The position numbers and the translations under genes were made by a program. Below, in pieces: positions 34,064 to 43,772 of a stretch of DNA of 64,000 bases. This DNA is from Chryseobacterium phocaeense (GTDB lineage: Bacteria; Bacteroidota; Bacteroidia; Flavobacteriales; Weeksellaceae), in NCBI RefSeq assembly GCF_900169075.1, contig NZ_LT827014.1, forward strand, positions 496,001 through 560,000, in the 5' to 3' direction. How positions within the stretch are numbered: the first letter of the stretch is position 1; every line of letters begins with the position of its first letter. The notes beneath the pieces are model-generated. The model saw only the letters and a program-made list of their open reading frames with translations, was not told the origin of the DNA and ran no database searches.

Positions 34064-34618
34064 TTATGGAGTCCCTGCTGTGGAAGCATTGGGTGGAGGG
34101 GCCAGATTGGTCATATTGAGACGTTCCACATCTCCTAAATTGGCATTTTCATCCAGAGTTCTCATGGATCTTGACATTACATTTTCGTTGTCTTTCCTCG
34201 GATTTTGAGCCGTAGGTACCAGGAAGATGGTCTGATAGCCGGCGTATTCCGGTTTTGCCATTTTTCCTTTCGGATGATTTAACGGATATTTACCCATATA
34301 AATTCTGATTCCCGGGTTTTTCAGGTTGCGTTTTTTTGCTGTTTCTTTTACATATTTAAGATAGCCTTCCATATCTTCTACAGAAAACCAGTACCAGCGT
34401 GAATCCGGCTGCCCGTTTCTGTATTTGGTCAGCACAATATCATTGGTCCTGGAATATTCATCATAAAGTATCCTGCCCTCAGCGGGGCTGATCAGTTTTC
34501 TTTTATAGCTGTCACTCACGGGTGGCTCAGAGCAGCGTGTGCAGCTTAACATGCAGAAGCTTAAAATAAGTACAGCGGCGAGCCAACTTAGATTTTTGAA
34601 TAGGAAAGAAGTTTTCAT
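34064..34618 (-). CDS. Lipoprotein, first gene of the two-component operon
   Basis: A 184-aa lipoprotein with signal and lipobox (LILSFCMLSCTRCSE). The mature part (ILYDEYSRTNDIVLTKYRNG, SRWYWFSVEDMEGYLKYV, IRIYMGKYP) resembles a family of flavobacterial hypothetical proteins that lead this kinase operon. It starts 12 bp before the membrane-protein gene. Function is unknown; signal binding in the periplasm is possible. Confidence 0.75.
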   Translation of the reverse strand: MKTSFLFKNLSWLAAVLILSFCMLSCTRCSEPPVSDSYKRKLISPAEGRILYDEYSRTNDIVLTKYRNGQPDSRWYWFSVEDMEGYLKYVKETAKKRNLKNPGIRIYMGKYPLNHPKGKMAKPEYAGYQTIFLVPTAQNPRKDNENVMSRSMRTLDENANLGDVERLNMTNLAPPPNASTAGTP

Positions 34619-34644
34619 TGGTATGATTTTTAATTTTTATAAAA

Positions 34645-34675
34645 CAAAATTAGATAACTGCTCAACTTTACAAAA
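34645..34675 (-). promoter_or_regulatory. Predicted promoter of the lipoprotein/two-component operon
   Basis: Minus-strand TTTTG (34671-34675) and TAATTTTG (34645-34652) are separated by 18 bp, a good Bacteroidota -33/-7 pair, 26 bp before the ATG. Confidence 0.6.
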
Positions 34676-35098
34676 GGGGGAAAACACTGTTTTTATGTTT
34701 AATATTGACAGGCTGCAAGCTGGAAGGAGACTGAAAAGTTAATTGCAGGTCCGGGACCAATTCCTTTAGAGCCTCGATAACTTCCTTCTTCAGACTTCGG
34801 ATTTCCTTACTTTAGCGGAAGGAAGTGTTTTATCCCGAACTCACGTTAAATTTACAATTTTTTATGATGAATTTCATGGATAAATGGATTTTGTTTGAAA
34901 ATAAGACAATGAAAAAGGATTAAAAATATTATTTTATCATTTCATTGCTGCTTTTCTGCGGCTATCACAGCTTTCATATTTGCATCTGTACATATATCGC
35001 AATTTCCTCTACACTTACTTACAGCTTTCATACACTTAATAAGTCTGGATTGTGACTGTTCAATGCAAAAAGTAATTTTCGGGAAAAGAATAATTTAT
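34676..35098. other. Intergenic region between divergent lipoprotein genes
   Basis: About 420 bp. It contains one GCTGGAAGGAGACTG motif related to the purine-rich repeat at 26511 and 27110, and AT-rich text before the next gene. No gene, RNA or terminator could be supported. Confidence 0.4.
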
Positions 35099-36580
35099 AT
35101 GAAACTAATTTTCCAAAAACAGTATTTAATTGTACTGTGTTCACTGTTTTTTCTCTGGAGCTGTGAAGATGAGCTTCAGCACAACAAAGAAACAGATGGT
35201 GAGCAACTCTTGAAAAACACCTCATCGAAAGTATCACTGCCTTGTTCCAGTCCGGGAATCTATAATGGAATGCTTGAATTTAAAGATGAAGACCAGTTCT
35301 ATTGTTACTATGATTATCTGACAGAAGTGGCGGCTACACCTAATGACGAAATGGGTGAAGATGATCTCCTGCTGGAAGTGGAGCAGTTTTTAGGATTAAA
35401 TTCTCTCAGAGCTCAGGCTTTGGCAAAATTTGAACAGCAAAATGCTATTGGCTGGGGCTCCTATCAGGAAATTCCCGAGGAACACTGGATTACGTCATCC
35501 ATATTACGCTCTATCCTGAATGTAAACAGGGAGATGAAAGTAGGAAACTATGTGGTTAAATACCTTAATCCCGAATTTATAGTTACCGTAAAAGCAGACC
35601 GGGCGGAAATACTGAAAAAAGTGGAAGCTCTTGGTGGAAATCCTTCATTGGAACAGATTATAGAGCTGGATCCTGCCAGAGAAATCATTTCTGTTTCTTC
35701 TGCAAAGAATCTGCGCAGAGAGTTTGGAACTGTTGATTTTGCTGATGGTAAAGGAATAAGAGGAACACCTGTGCCTCTTCAGATATTCAGATTGGGTGGG
35801 ACCGTTTATGAAAATTTTATCTGTGGGAACCCGGGAAAAGTAAGATTTGAGGGCTTTACATTAAGCTGTCTCTCTGTTCCCCAGCAGGCAAGATACAGGA
35901 TTGAGTTTAACGATGGTACCAATGCTGCTGCTGAATTTATGTTGCTTCCGGGGCAGTATGTCTTACCGATGGTGGAACATACCTATCCGGCAACGAATAC
36001 TACTTATTATCCTACAGTAAAAGTGAAGTCCATCAGTCCTTACAATTCAGGTGGAAGTATCTGGAATGTTGTTAAAACCTATTCTGTGTATGTAAAATCA
36101 ATGGATCAGTCCTGTTCTTCAAATGCAAGAGGAGCATTGCGGGACGTGGTTATTAATTCTTCCAACGTATTGCGGGGTAAAGTAGACTATTATAACTGGA
36201 GTGCTTTTCCTTTTGTTAATCCAAGATCCTCTCTGGCAGGATGGACAGAGCTGCATTATATTGATGGTAACGGAAACTGGAACAGAAGAAAAGATAAGAA
36301 GACAACACTCTGTGTAAAATTCTTGGAAGGCAAACTGTACCAGGCCAATTTTTCAAGTCCCATCAATTCCTTTTGCAGTAATGATCTCGCCGTCTATGTC
36401 CCTGTTGAATATGAGTGTAAATCAAATACCAACCAGAAAAGAATGGAAAAGCATATGGGCATGTATAATACCAATACCTATGCAACCGCAGTATTATCTT
36501 ACCTCACCGTTCAGCATGAAGTGGGAACTTCAGATGGAGTTAATGGAAGCTTTAAACAAACGATTTACGGATGCCCTTAA
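35099..36580 (+). CDS. Large lipoprotein of unknown function
   Basis: A 493-aa protein. The start is placed at ATG 35099, which gives a clean lipoprotein signal (QKQYLIVLCSLFFLWSCEDE); an in-frame ATG 36 bp upstream would put charged residues before it. The mature part has an alpha-helical region (EVEQFLGLNSLRAQALAKFE) and later beta-rich parts (YRIEFNDGTNAAAEFMLLPG). No family was recognised. It stands alone, closed by a strong palindrome. Confidence 0.75.
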   Translation: MKLIFQKQYLIVLCSLFFLWSCEDELQHNKETDGEQLLKNTSSKVSLPCSSPGIYNGMLEFKDEDQFYCYYDYLTEVAATPNDEMGEDDLLLEVEQFLGLNSLRAQALAKFEQQNAIGWGSYQEIPEEHWITSSILRSILNVNREMKVGNYVVKYLNPEFIVTVKADRAEILKKVEALGGNPSLEQIIELDPAREIISVSSAKNLRREFGTVDFADGKGIRGTPVPLQIFRLGGTVYENFICGNPGKVRFEGFTLSCLSVPQQARYRIEFNDGTNAAAEFMLLPGQYVLPMVEHTYPATNTTYYPTVKVKSISPYNSGGSIWNVVKTYSVYVKSMDQSCSSNARGALRDVVINSSNVLRGKVDYYNWSAFPFVNPRSSLAGWTELHYIDGNGNWNRRKDKKTTLCVKFLEGKLYQANFSSPINSFCSNDLAVYVPVEYECKSNTNQKRMEKHMGMYNTNTYATAVLSYLTVQHEVGTSDGVNGSFKQTIYGCP

Positions 36581-36608
36581 TCATAAGTATAGTATTTTGA
36601 TACTTTGT

Positions 36609-36640
36609 TGATCCGGCCGGGAAATTTCCCGGCCGGATCA
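36609..36640. terminator. Perfect 32-bp palindrome, bidirectional terminator
   Basis: TGATCCGGCCGGGAAA (36609-36624) is followed without spacer by its exact reverse complement (36625-36640) and then TTATATT. It would end transcripts of the lipoprotein (+) and of the DUF417 gene (-). Confidence 0.8.
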
Positions 36641-36650
36641 TTATATTAGG

Positions 36651-36674
36651 TAGTAACTAAATATTTAGTTACTA
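36651..36674. repeat. Perfect 24-bp palindrome over the DUF417 stop codon
   Basis: TAGTAACTAAAT (36651-36662) followed directly by its reverse complement (36663-36674). It includes the stop codon of the minus-strand DUF417 gene and lies 10 bp from the larger palindrome, possibly as a helper hairpin for termination. Confidence 0.6.
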
Positions 36675-37300
36675 GTGCTTGTTTCCTTATGTGTTGATTT
36701 CAGAACCTTCTTTAAACTGTCTGAAAACAGTACCAGGCCGGCAGCCATCATAATAATATCCTTTAAGACCAACCTTCCTGCTCCTGAAAGATAGGGGAAT
36801 CCAAATTGTGGAGTAGGGAAGTCTCCGCCTAAGTTGGGAACATACACTTCGGGAGTTGTAATAAGAAAAGAAAGGGTCACAAAAGACATGATAAACGTTA
36901 AAGCTCCGCCCAAGACTCCTGCCTTTGGAAACCATATACCAAGAACGATCAGAAGACCAATAATGACAATCATGGTTCCTAATCCATAGGAAAATGTATA
37001 CGTTCCGTTTTCTGTATGCCAGTCTATATTTTTTTGTACGGTTTTCCCTTCCGGGTTTTTATAAAGCGTATATTCCGGAACCATTTTCTGATCTTCATTC
37101 ATTACTTTTTTGCCGGCATCTTTATGAAAGAAGCTCATTAAAGGGCTGTTGGCCACAAACGGAACAATTCCATCGGCTTCATACCGGTAAGCTTTTAATC
37201 CACCGATCCAGACCATCACAATAAATATGGAAATTCTTAGAAAATTGAGGAAATAGGAATCCAGCTTCACAAGACCACTGAGTATTTTATTTTTCTGCAT
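36665..37300 (-). CDS. DUF417 family membrane protein (YkgB/RclC-like)
   Basis: A 211-aa inner-membrane protein with four helices: ISIFIVMVWIGGLKAYRYEA carrying the family motif, MIVIIGLLIVLGIWF, GALTFIMSFVTLSFLITTPE and LVLKDIIMMAAGLVLF. PEVYVPNLGGDFP and FPYLSGAGRLVLKD are typical. E. coli RclC of this family belongs to a reactive-chlorine response controlled by an AraC regulator; here an AraC gene also lies upstream on the same strand. Confidence 0.85.
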   Translation of the reverse strand: MQKNKILSGLVKLDSYFLNFLRISIFIVMVWIGGLKAYRYEADGIVPFVANSPLMSFFHKDAGKKVMNEDQKMVPEYTLYKNPEGKTVQKNIDWHTENGTYTFSYGLGTMIVIIGLLIVLGIWFPKAGVLGGALTFIMSFVTLSFLITTPEVYVPNLGGDFPTPQFGFPYLSGAGRLVLKDIIMMAAGLVLFSDSLKKVLKSTHKETSTSN

Positions 37301-37315
37301 AAGATTTATTTTTTA

Positions 37316-37323
37316 CAAAGATA
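37316..37323 (-). promoter_or_regulatory. Predicted -7 box (TATCTTTG) for the DUF417 gene
   Basis: Minus-strand TATCTTTG matches TAnnTTTG, 16 bp before the ATG at 37300, in the gap after the AraC gene. It implies a transcript of its own, possibly activated by that regulator. Confidence 0.5.
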
Positions 37324-37362
37324 TCTTGGAGCAGAAATGATAAAAATAGAGATATCAGGATA

Positions 37363-38220
37363 TTACATGGACATTTTGGCTACAATGGAAATGCCTACTT
37401 TCTCCCGGTACTTTTTCGGGGAACATCCTACGGATTTTTTAAAATACCTGCTGAAATAAAACTCATCATCAAATCCCAGTTCAGAAGCAATTTCCTTTAC
37501 AGAGCGGTAGGTGAGATGAAGAAGTTTTTTTGCTTCCAGGGTAATTCTTTCATTAATAAGCTGGCTTGGCGTTTTATTGAAATCCTTTTTAATGGCTTTG
37601 CTCAGTGTATTATTGGTAATATTCAATTTTGTGCTGTAGAAGGACAGCTCTTTTTCTTCTTTAAAATGAAGCTCCAGAAGTTTTTGAAATTCAGCAGCAT
37701 TTTTATTGGGAATCTTTGCCCCTGACAATTGGCCATCCATACTTCCGCTTTTTTCCTTACTGCAAATAGCCAGTATCAGCTGGATATAGGTTTTAATAAT
37801 GGATTCTGAGAAAAGATGTTTTTCAGAAAGCTCATGCTGAATATGGTTCAGAATACTGAGAATATAAATGTAATTATCCTCGCTGAGCGGTATGCCGGGA
37901 TTTAAATAAATGTTGTTGAATAAAAGCCCGTTGCAGGCTACTTCTTCTTTATGATACTCAATGCAGTAATAATCACCATGAAAAAAAAGAAGAAAGATTT
38001 CATCATCCGTATCCGGGGCCAGCTTTAATTTCTGGTAAGGCGTAAGAAAAAGAACTGTAAACCCGTCATAAAAATAATTGATCTGATCCACTGAAAATAC
38101 GCCCGAACCCTGCAATAAAACCACACAATAATTCTCCGTACTAAAATCAGGAGGAAATCCGGAAGCGTGATACGATTGTATTTGTACTGACATGGAATAA
38201 ATATACGGAATATTCAGCAT
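37363..38220 (-). CDS. AraC-family transcriptional regulator
   Basis: A 285-aa regulator with an N-terminal cupin-like ligand domain (VVLLQGSGVFSVDQINYFYD) and a C-terminal double helix-turn-helix (STKLNITNNTLSKAIKKDF, SVKEIASELGFDDEFYFSRYFKKSVGCSPKKYRE). A second possible start, MSVQIQSYHASG at 38193, fits the family better because the first nine residues are unusual. It lies 62 bp upstream of the DUF417 gene and probably controls it. Confidence 0.9.
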   Translation of the reverse strand: MLNIPYIYSMSVQIQSYHASGFPPDFSTENYCVVLLQGSGVFSVDQINYFYDGFTVLFLTPYQKLKLAPDTDDEIFLLFFHGDYYCIEYHKEEVACNGLLFNNIYLNPGIPLSEDNYIYILSILNHIQHELSEKHLFSESIIKTYIQLILAICSKEKSGSMDGQLSGAKIPNKNAAEFQKLLELHFKEEKELSFYSTKLNITNNTLSKAIKKDFNKTPSQLINERITLEAKKLLHLTYRSVKEIASELGFDDEFYFSRYFKKSVGCSPKKYREKVGISIVAKMSM

Positions 38221-38352
38221 TTAAAAGGTTAATCATGATAAAATCACTTGCTATACAAGGTTTGAGAAAATCCAAAAAAACTTCAGAATTTATTTTCACA
38301 CGTCAAGTTCTGTCGCTTCCGGCTCTGATATTTGCTTCAACAAAACACACAA

Positions 38353-38472
38353 ATGAAAACAGACTTTAAAACACCGGGTGGACATCCTTTGCCGGAAACC
38401 ACCTTAAAAAACAAGGCTGAAAAACTGAAGCCTTACTGTGCTTCAATCTTATCAATCAATACAACAATTTAA
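38353..38472 (+). CDS. Possible 39-aa small protein before the toxin-locus operon
   Basis: An ORF from ATG 38353 to TAA 38470-38472, 12 bp before the 1225-aa gene, starting MKTDFKTPGGHPLPETTLKN. It follows a near-consensus box GATATTTG at 38327-38334. The peptide is hydrophilic with a single Cys. It could be a leader, a small partner protein, or simply an open 5' UTR. Confidence 0.3.
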   Translation: MKTDFKTPGGHPLPETTLKNKAEKLKPYCASILSINTTI

Positions 38473-38484
38473 AAAAATCACAAA

Positions 38485-41400
38485 ATGAGCAACATTGAAA
38501 ACAATGCCGCCGAAGTGCCGGCAGAAAATACTCCGTCACAAACACTATTCAGGTTTGTAAGCTTAAGAAGCCCGCAGCTCTCTGATGAAGAAAACAAAGA
38601 AAGAAGATTTATTTTCAGAGATTACACTACTCAAAAGGGAGTTATTGATCCAAGGGTGGAAGCCGGAGAGTCTCTGAAAACAGTATGTGAACGAATTACA
38701 AGCTTAACAATCGAAACCGAAACATCTTTAAAAGCTCAGGATGTAGCATTCTACGAACTTGCCGTTTGGGTAGCCAGAAATAAAGCCAAAGCTACTAAAG
38801 CTGAATTTGATGCTAAAATCAACCATTATAGACAATATCAGCAGCAAGTTATTACTATCGACTCTAAAATCTGGGATAACCTTATTTACCAGGTGGTCAC
38901 TCAGAAAGATTTTTATGCGAAGGAAACATTAATGCAGTTTTTACATCTCGATCATATTTTAAAATATTATGATGGTTTTAACCAATTACGATATGAGCTT
39001 GTCATAAAAGCCAAAGTAGTGCTTCCAAAAGAACTTTTCAAGATAACAAGCGGTTCTCAGGTAACAGGCTCCTCCAAAATGGCAGCAGCAGAAGGACGCC
39101 TTGGCGAACCTTTCTACAACGAGAAAGACCAGAAATACACAGAAGCTGTGGGTAATCTGCAGATGAACCAGGATTTGTCAGCATCTTTGAATAAGATGGA
39201 AAAAGTGTATCAGAAGGAGTATCAGCAAGCCTATAAAACGGCCTATGAAAACTATCTGAAAGAAATAAAACCCGTTCATGCCGATTACCAGAAAATGTTA
39301 ATAGAAACAGAGAACAAAAAGAAGGTTATTGAAACACGGGTTAAATATCTTACTGAACTGAGCATTGCTCATCCTGAAGTATTTGATAAAAATCCAGACT
39401 TAAAAGAAGAGTTATCCAGATTAAATGAAGAGCTTTTAAACCTTCATGTATCTCCACTTAACTTGCCGGAGTTTAGTTTTGAATTCAGACCAGAAATCAA
39501 CACTGACGAAATAGAACGTGCTTTAACCGATGAAAACAAGCATGCATTAAGCAGGATCTTCGGAGCAACATCTGTCAGCGAGGCTTTACAAGGATTTTTT
39601 TCTTTTGCAGAAGTTTCCACAGCTATTATTCAGGACAGTCAGTTACAGCAGCAACAAATCCTAGATAATACGGTGCTTAATCAGCCTACATTTACCAATA
39701 TAGGAGGTGTTTTAGTTCCTGTTACCAATGCGGTGAATAATAATGGGGGTATTCCATTCTCCACAACAACCCACAGGGTTCCGGTTATGCCTGGTTTTGG
39801 GCATTCAGTGACTGTTACTACAAATATCAATCAGCCTAAACATATTATTAGCGGAAATTACCAGGTTAAAATAGGCACGCAGACCATTGCGTCAGGTTCT
39901 GGTACCTATCCCTGGACTGGAGCTGCTAACGTAACATCCCTCTTTCAAAATAATAAAATTCCCCATGTGGATATTGATAAGCTAGAGGTTATAGAACTGG
40001 AAGGAAATGTGGTTTTAAGCGACGGACTTTCTTATACGATGCAGGCGACATTAAACAGGACTAGCAATGATTCACATTTGTTTCAGGGGCGTGGAATATT
40101 TACCCCGAAAGAAAGGGTGATTGATCCGACAGATCCTGGAACCCCTAACCCATCCAATCCCAATACTCCTGAAAGCCCGTTTATTCCGTCAGGCTTTGGA
40201 ATGAAAAATATAGGTATTGCCGACTATCGAAAAGTAGAACAAAGTACCTATTGTTATGTAGAGGGAGAGGTAGCCCATATTGAGAACATTATGGCAAGGG
40301 AATATAAGGAAAAATCGACACGAAGACTTAAGCGCAGTGAATCCCAGACCACCAGATCATCAGAATCTGAAAAAGAGAAGCTGACAGATACGACCTCTAC
40401 CGAAAGACATGAAATGCAAAGTGAAATAGCCAAAGTTTTGCAGGAATCCAAAGACTTTGCTACACAGGCCGGTTTTAATGCTTCATGGGGAGCAGGAGGT
40501 GTTTATCCAAAATACATGCTCAATACTGCCGCCAACTATGCTACCCACAATTCCCAAGAAGAAAGTAACCGTCAGGCAGTCACTGATGCCAAAGATATAA
40601 CAGCAAGGGCACTGGACAGGATTGTTACCCGGGTGAAGGAAGAGCGTATTGATAAAATTCTGGAAGAGTATGAAGAAAACAACAAGCATGGATTTGACAA
40701 TACGAAAGGAAGCAACCATGTAGTAGGCGTTTACAGATGGGTAGATAAAGTGGTAAAAAACCAGATCTATAATTATGGTAAGCGTATGATGTTTGAATTT
40801 ATGATTCCTGAACCGGCAAAGCTTCATAATTTAGGAATGAAAGCCAGCAAAACTGCTGAAAATCTATTAGTAAAACCTGTGGATCCCAGAACATCTACCG
40901 TGAACAAGATGGAGAATTTTGCATCCCTGGATGGGACCTCAGGAGAAATGATTTTAAAATACTGGTTAAGCAAATACAATGTAGATATTGATAAAAAGCC
41001 GGAAGAGGTCATTTACGTAGGTAAGGCTTTCTCCAATACAGCTGCTGAGTCAGACGGAAGATCAGAATACGATGAAGCTACTGCGGGAGGTGCAGAAATC
41101 CAGATCCCTGAAAATTATGTAACAGTTGCAGCTATGGGAGTAGTGCAGACAGGCGGAGAAGGAGTATTGGCCCATTATTTAAGAATCGGCGGAGCGTATA
41201 TGACTGGTTCTGAAGTTCCAATCAATAATTTTTATGGGGTAGTTCCGGTTTCTTTCTCACTGATTGGGTCTCATGCCACAGATGTCAATGCCAGTGTCAA
41301 ATGTAAACTGACTGCGGAAGCTAAAAATGAATGGCTCCAGACGGCCTTCAATAAAATTATTGAAGCATATAAAGTAGAATCAGATAAATATGAAGCAGCT

Positions 41401-42162
41401 TTAGCAGATGCAAGAGCATTAGGAGTCCAGATCAAAGGTTCCAATCCTGGTTTCTACAGAAAAATAGAAAATACTATGCTAAGAAGGAACTGTATTTCCT
41501 ATATGCTGAATCAGAATCCAAATGCAGAATTAACATTCGGAAAAAATAAATACTACCAGACAGACAATTCTGCGGAAAGTTTTACCAATACCGAAATAAA
41601 GGTAGATGGAAGTCTGGACAGATATTCCGCCTTTGTAAAGTTTATGGAACAGGCGTTCGAATGGGAAATCATGAGTTATTATCTATACCCTTATTATTGG
41701 GGAAATAGAGCCAGCTGGGCGGATCTTTATCAGTTTGATGATAATGATCCTATATTCAGGGCCTTTATGCAGTCTGGGATGGCAAGAGTTATCGTTACGG
41801 TAAGACCGGGATTTGAAGAAGCCGTAAGGCATTTCCTGGCTACAGGACAAATCTGGAATGGAGGAGAAGTTCCGGTAATTGATGACCCTTTATTTTTATC
41901 CATTGTGGACGAATTGCGTTCACCGAAAGCCACAAAAGAAGGAGAGCCGTGGAGAGAAAAAATTCCTACTTCGCTTACTATTCTTCAGGCAGGTTCCATC
42001 GGTTTGAAGGTAGAAAAAGCATTGCCTTGCAACTGTGAACCCGGAGTAAAGTTTGATGATGAATTGGGATCCGTATGTGATACCAATTTTACAACCAACG
42101 ATCATCTTCTCGGAGTAGAAACAACGGAAGGACAGAAAATTATTTCGGGAGACTGGAAATGA
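38485..42162 (+). CDS. 1225-aa protein of unknown family, first large gene of the toxin locus
   Basis: A very large soluble protein with no signal peptide. Residues about 230-330 are strongly coiled-coil (KVYQKEYQQAYKTAYENYLKEI, IETENKKKVIETRV). A Pro/Asn-rich linker (DPTDPGTPNPSNPNTPESP) near 550 separates it from a second half with another Glu/Lys helix rich in Ser (RRLKRSESQTTRSSESEKEK) and a conserved-looking end (DPIFRAFMQSGMARVIVTVRPGFEEAVRHFL, LPCNCEPGVKFDDE). The second half would suit a structural or translocation protein. I do not recognise the family. It leads a co-oriented set that ends with a toxin/immunity-like pair. Confidence 0.8.
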   Translation: MSNIENNAAEVPAENTPSQTLFRFVSLRSPQLSDEENKERRFIFRDYTTQKGVIDPRVEAGESLKTVCERITSLTIETETSLKAQDVAFYELAVWVARNKAKATKAEFDAKINHYRQYQQQVITIDSKIWDNLIYQVVTQKDFYAKETLMQFLHLDHILKYYDGFNQLRYELVIKAKVVLPKELFKITSGSQVTGSSKMAAAEGRLGEPFYNEKDQKYTEAVGNLQMNQDLSASLNKMEKVYQKEYQQAYKTAYENYLKEIKPVHADYQKMLIETENKKKVIETRVKYLTELSIAHPEVFDKNPDLKEELSRLNEELLNLHVSPLNLPEFSFEFRPEINTDEIERALTDENKHALSRIFGATSVSEALQGFFSFAEVSTAIIQDSQLQQQQILDNTVLNQPTFTNIGGVLVPVTNAVNNNGGIPFSTTTHRVPVMPGFGHSVTVTTNINQPKHIISGNYQVKIGTQTIASGSGTYPWTGAANVTSLFQNNKIPHVDIDKLEVIELEGNVVLSDGLSYTMQATLNRTSNDSHLFQGRGIFTPKERVIDPTDPGTPNPSNPNTPESPFIPSGFGMKNIGIADYRKVEQSTYCYVEGEVAHIENIMAREYKEKSTRRLKRSESQTTRSSESEKEKLTDTTSTERHEMQSEIAKVLQESKDFATQAGFNASWGAGGVYPKYMLNTAANYATHNSQEESNRQAVTDAKDITARALDRIVTRVKEERIDKILEEYEENNKHGFDNTKGSNHVVGVYRWVDKVVKNQIYNYGKRMMFEFMIPEPAKLHNLGMKASKTAENLLVKPVDPRTSTVNKMENFASLDGTSGEMILKYWLSKYNVDIDKKPEEVIYVGKAFSNTAAESDGRSEYDEATAGGAEIQIPENYVTVAAMGVVQTGGEGVLAHYLRIGGAYMTGSEVPINNFYGVVPVSFSLIGSHATDVNASVKCKLTAEAKNEWLQTAFNKIIEAYKVESDKYEAALADARALGVQIKGSNPGFYRKIENTMLRRNCISYMLNQNPNAELTFGKNKYYQTDNSAESFTNTEIKVDGSLDRYSAFVKFMEQAFEWEIMSYYLYPYYWGNRASWADLYQFDDNDPIFRAFMQSGMARVIVTVRPGFEEAVRHFLATGQIWNGGEVPVIDDPLFLSIVDELRSPKATKEGEPWREKIPTSLTILQAGSIGLKVEKALPCNCEPGVKFDDELGSVCDTNFTTNDHLLGVETTEGQKIISGDWK

Positions 42163-42190
42163 GAAATTATTAATCTAAAATTTTAAAAAA

Positions 42191-43753
42191 ATGCCAATTA
42201 TAGGAAAAATTATACGTGTAAATGAATTACCTCCGATCGGAGAAAGGGAGACCAATGTCATTTACCAAGTAGCAGAGCAGGGCTCTCCCATTTATACAGA
42301 TTATGCTGTTGATGAAAACGGAGATCTAAAAACCCATGCAGTTACCACCGGAAGCATTCCTTTGGAATTGTCTGATACTCAAATCAGTATTACAGACACC
42401 GGGCTTTTAACGGAAGGAGTCGCGAGTCAGGCTCAATATAATGCCACTACAATAGAAAAGCTGGATCAGAAGATTGATAAACCTTCCTCAGATGGTACTG
42501 TTCAGGACTATCCAAAAATTGTAGGTTTGGATGCCAATGGAAATGCAGCAAAACTACCTGCCGGGGACTTGGGGAAAAACATTGCCAACTCCTCTCTGAC
42601 TACAGTGTCTGGTGCAGGATTGACGCTGGGAGCCAACTGGACATTGAATACCTCGGGACTTTATTATTCAATTACTGGATTGAATGATGCTTCTAATGAT
42701 TCTTCGTTCAATACACTCCTGTCTCAGGATGCTTCGGGGCGCGTTGGGAAAACAAATGGAAAGAACTTCCTTCTGCAGCTTCCCAATGTTTTAACAACTG
42801 CAGAAAAAGAGCAGTTTGGCTTGGCCTGGAATAATCAATACAGTAATGGAGCACTTAATGTATACTCTATCATCCCTTCTGTTCTTAAGCATGAACATAC
42901 GGTAAAATACCTTGTGCTGCAAGGCTTAAATTTAAATTTAAATCCGGCAAACACTTCGGTGAAATTTATTCCGCAGGAGAATCAGCTGGGCGTTGGAGAA
43001 ATTAATTGCTTAGGGTTTCAGACTTTTGCTGATGGAAAATCTATGGTGGTCACAGTATATGGAGATGCTCTTCCGGCTGATAAAAATTATAATATCGTGA
43101 TCAGGACTTCAACACCTATTGTACAGGTACATCGTACAACCAGTCTTGTTACGGTTTCATCATCTTCTAACAACTTTAACCTGAGTTCTATTGTATGGTC
43201 AAAGAAAATCTACAATAATCTTACGAATGACGGTGTATTTGGAAATGCGGGGGCAGGACAGTATCAGAGTAATCCGAATGTGAAGGCTTATGCTAATGAG
43301 GCTGTGGTGGTATCGGCACTGAAATCTTCAAAAATTATCGAAGCCAATCAGGACTTTTATTTAAGTTTTGATGTAAGTGTAAACTTCACGTCTCCAGGCA
43401 GTACAGCTCCGTACCATTCTATCGGTTTGATGCTCAGCTCTACACCATTAGACCTTCTTAATCTTAATATGGCAGGTTTGAGAGTTGTAGGAAGACAGGA
43501 TTCATGGGGTCGCCAGGTTTATTTAGATAACAGTTCGATTATGCATGCACAACCTCTGCTAAATCCCGAAACTTTTAATTATACCATTATGAGAAGAGGA
43601 TCTGTAGTATATTTTGTTCTTACAAAAAATGGGACAGTTCTTAATTACTCTAAAAGTATTTCAACCGATGCGCTTTCCTTTGCGATGTTCAATACTAATA
43701 TGGCCGTAAGCGCAAACATATCCTTCAATATAACAGAATTAATCCTTTTTTAA
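42191..43753 (+). CDS. Tail-fibre-like protein, toxin locus
   Basis: A 520-aa protein without signal peptide. Its start IRVNELPPIGERETNVIYQV and YTDYAVDENGDLKTHAV resembles N-terminal collar segments of Bacteroidota phage and particle fibres. The middle has SSDGTVQDYPKIVGLDANGNAAKLP, typical of fibre shafts. Residues about 225-320 look like a TIG/Ig-type sheet, and the last 180 (FYLSFDVSVNFTSPG, GRQVYLDNSS) like a concanavalin-type beta-sandwich for target binding. It starts 28 bp after the 1225-aa gene. A receptor-binding role is inferred. Confidence 0.6.
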   Translation: MPIIGKIIRVNELPPIGERETNVIYQVAEQGSPIYTDYAVDENGDLKTHAVTTGSIPLELSDTQISITDTGLLTEGVASQAQYNATTIEKLDQKIDKPSSDGTVQDYPKIVGLDANGNAAKLPAGDLGKNIANSSLTTVSGAGLTLGANWTLNTSGLYYSITGLNDASNDSSFNTLLSQDASGRVGKTNGKNFLLQLPNVLTTAEKEQFGLAWNNQYSNGALNVYSIIPSVLKHEHTVKYLVLQGLNLNLNPANTSVKFIPQENQLGVGEINCLGFQTFADGKSMVVTVYGDALPADKNYNIVIRTSTPIVQVHRTTSLVTVSSSSNNFNLSSIVWSKKIYNNLTNDGVFGNAGAGQYQSNPNVKAYANEAVVVSALKSSKIIEANQDFYLSFDVSVNFTSPGSTAPYHSIGLMLSSTPLDLLNLNMAGLRVVGRQDSWGRQVYLDNSSIMHAQPLLNPETFNYTIMRRGSVVYFVLTKNGTVLNYSKSISTDALSFAMFNTNMAVSANISFNITELILF

Positions 43754-43772
43754 ATTTAAAATACCCAAAATT

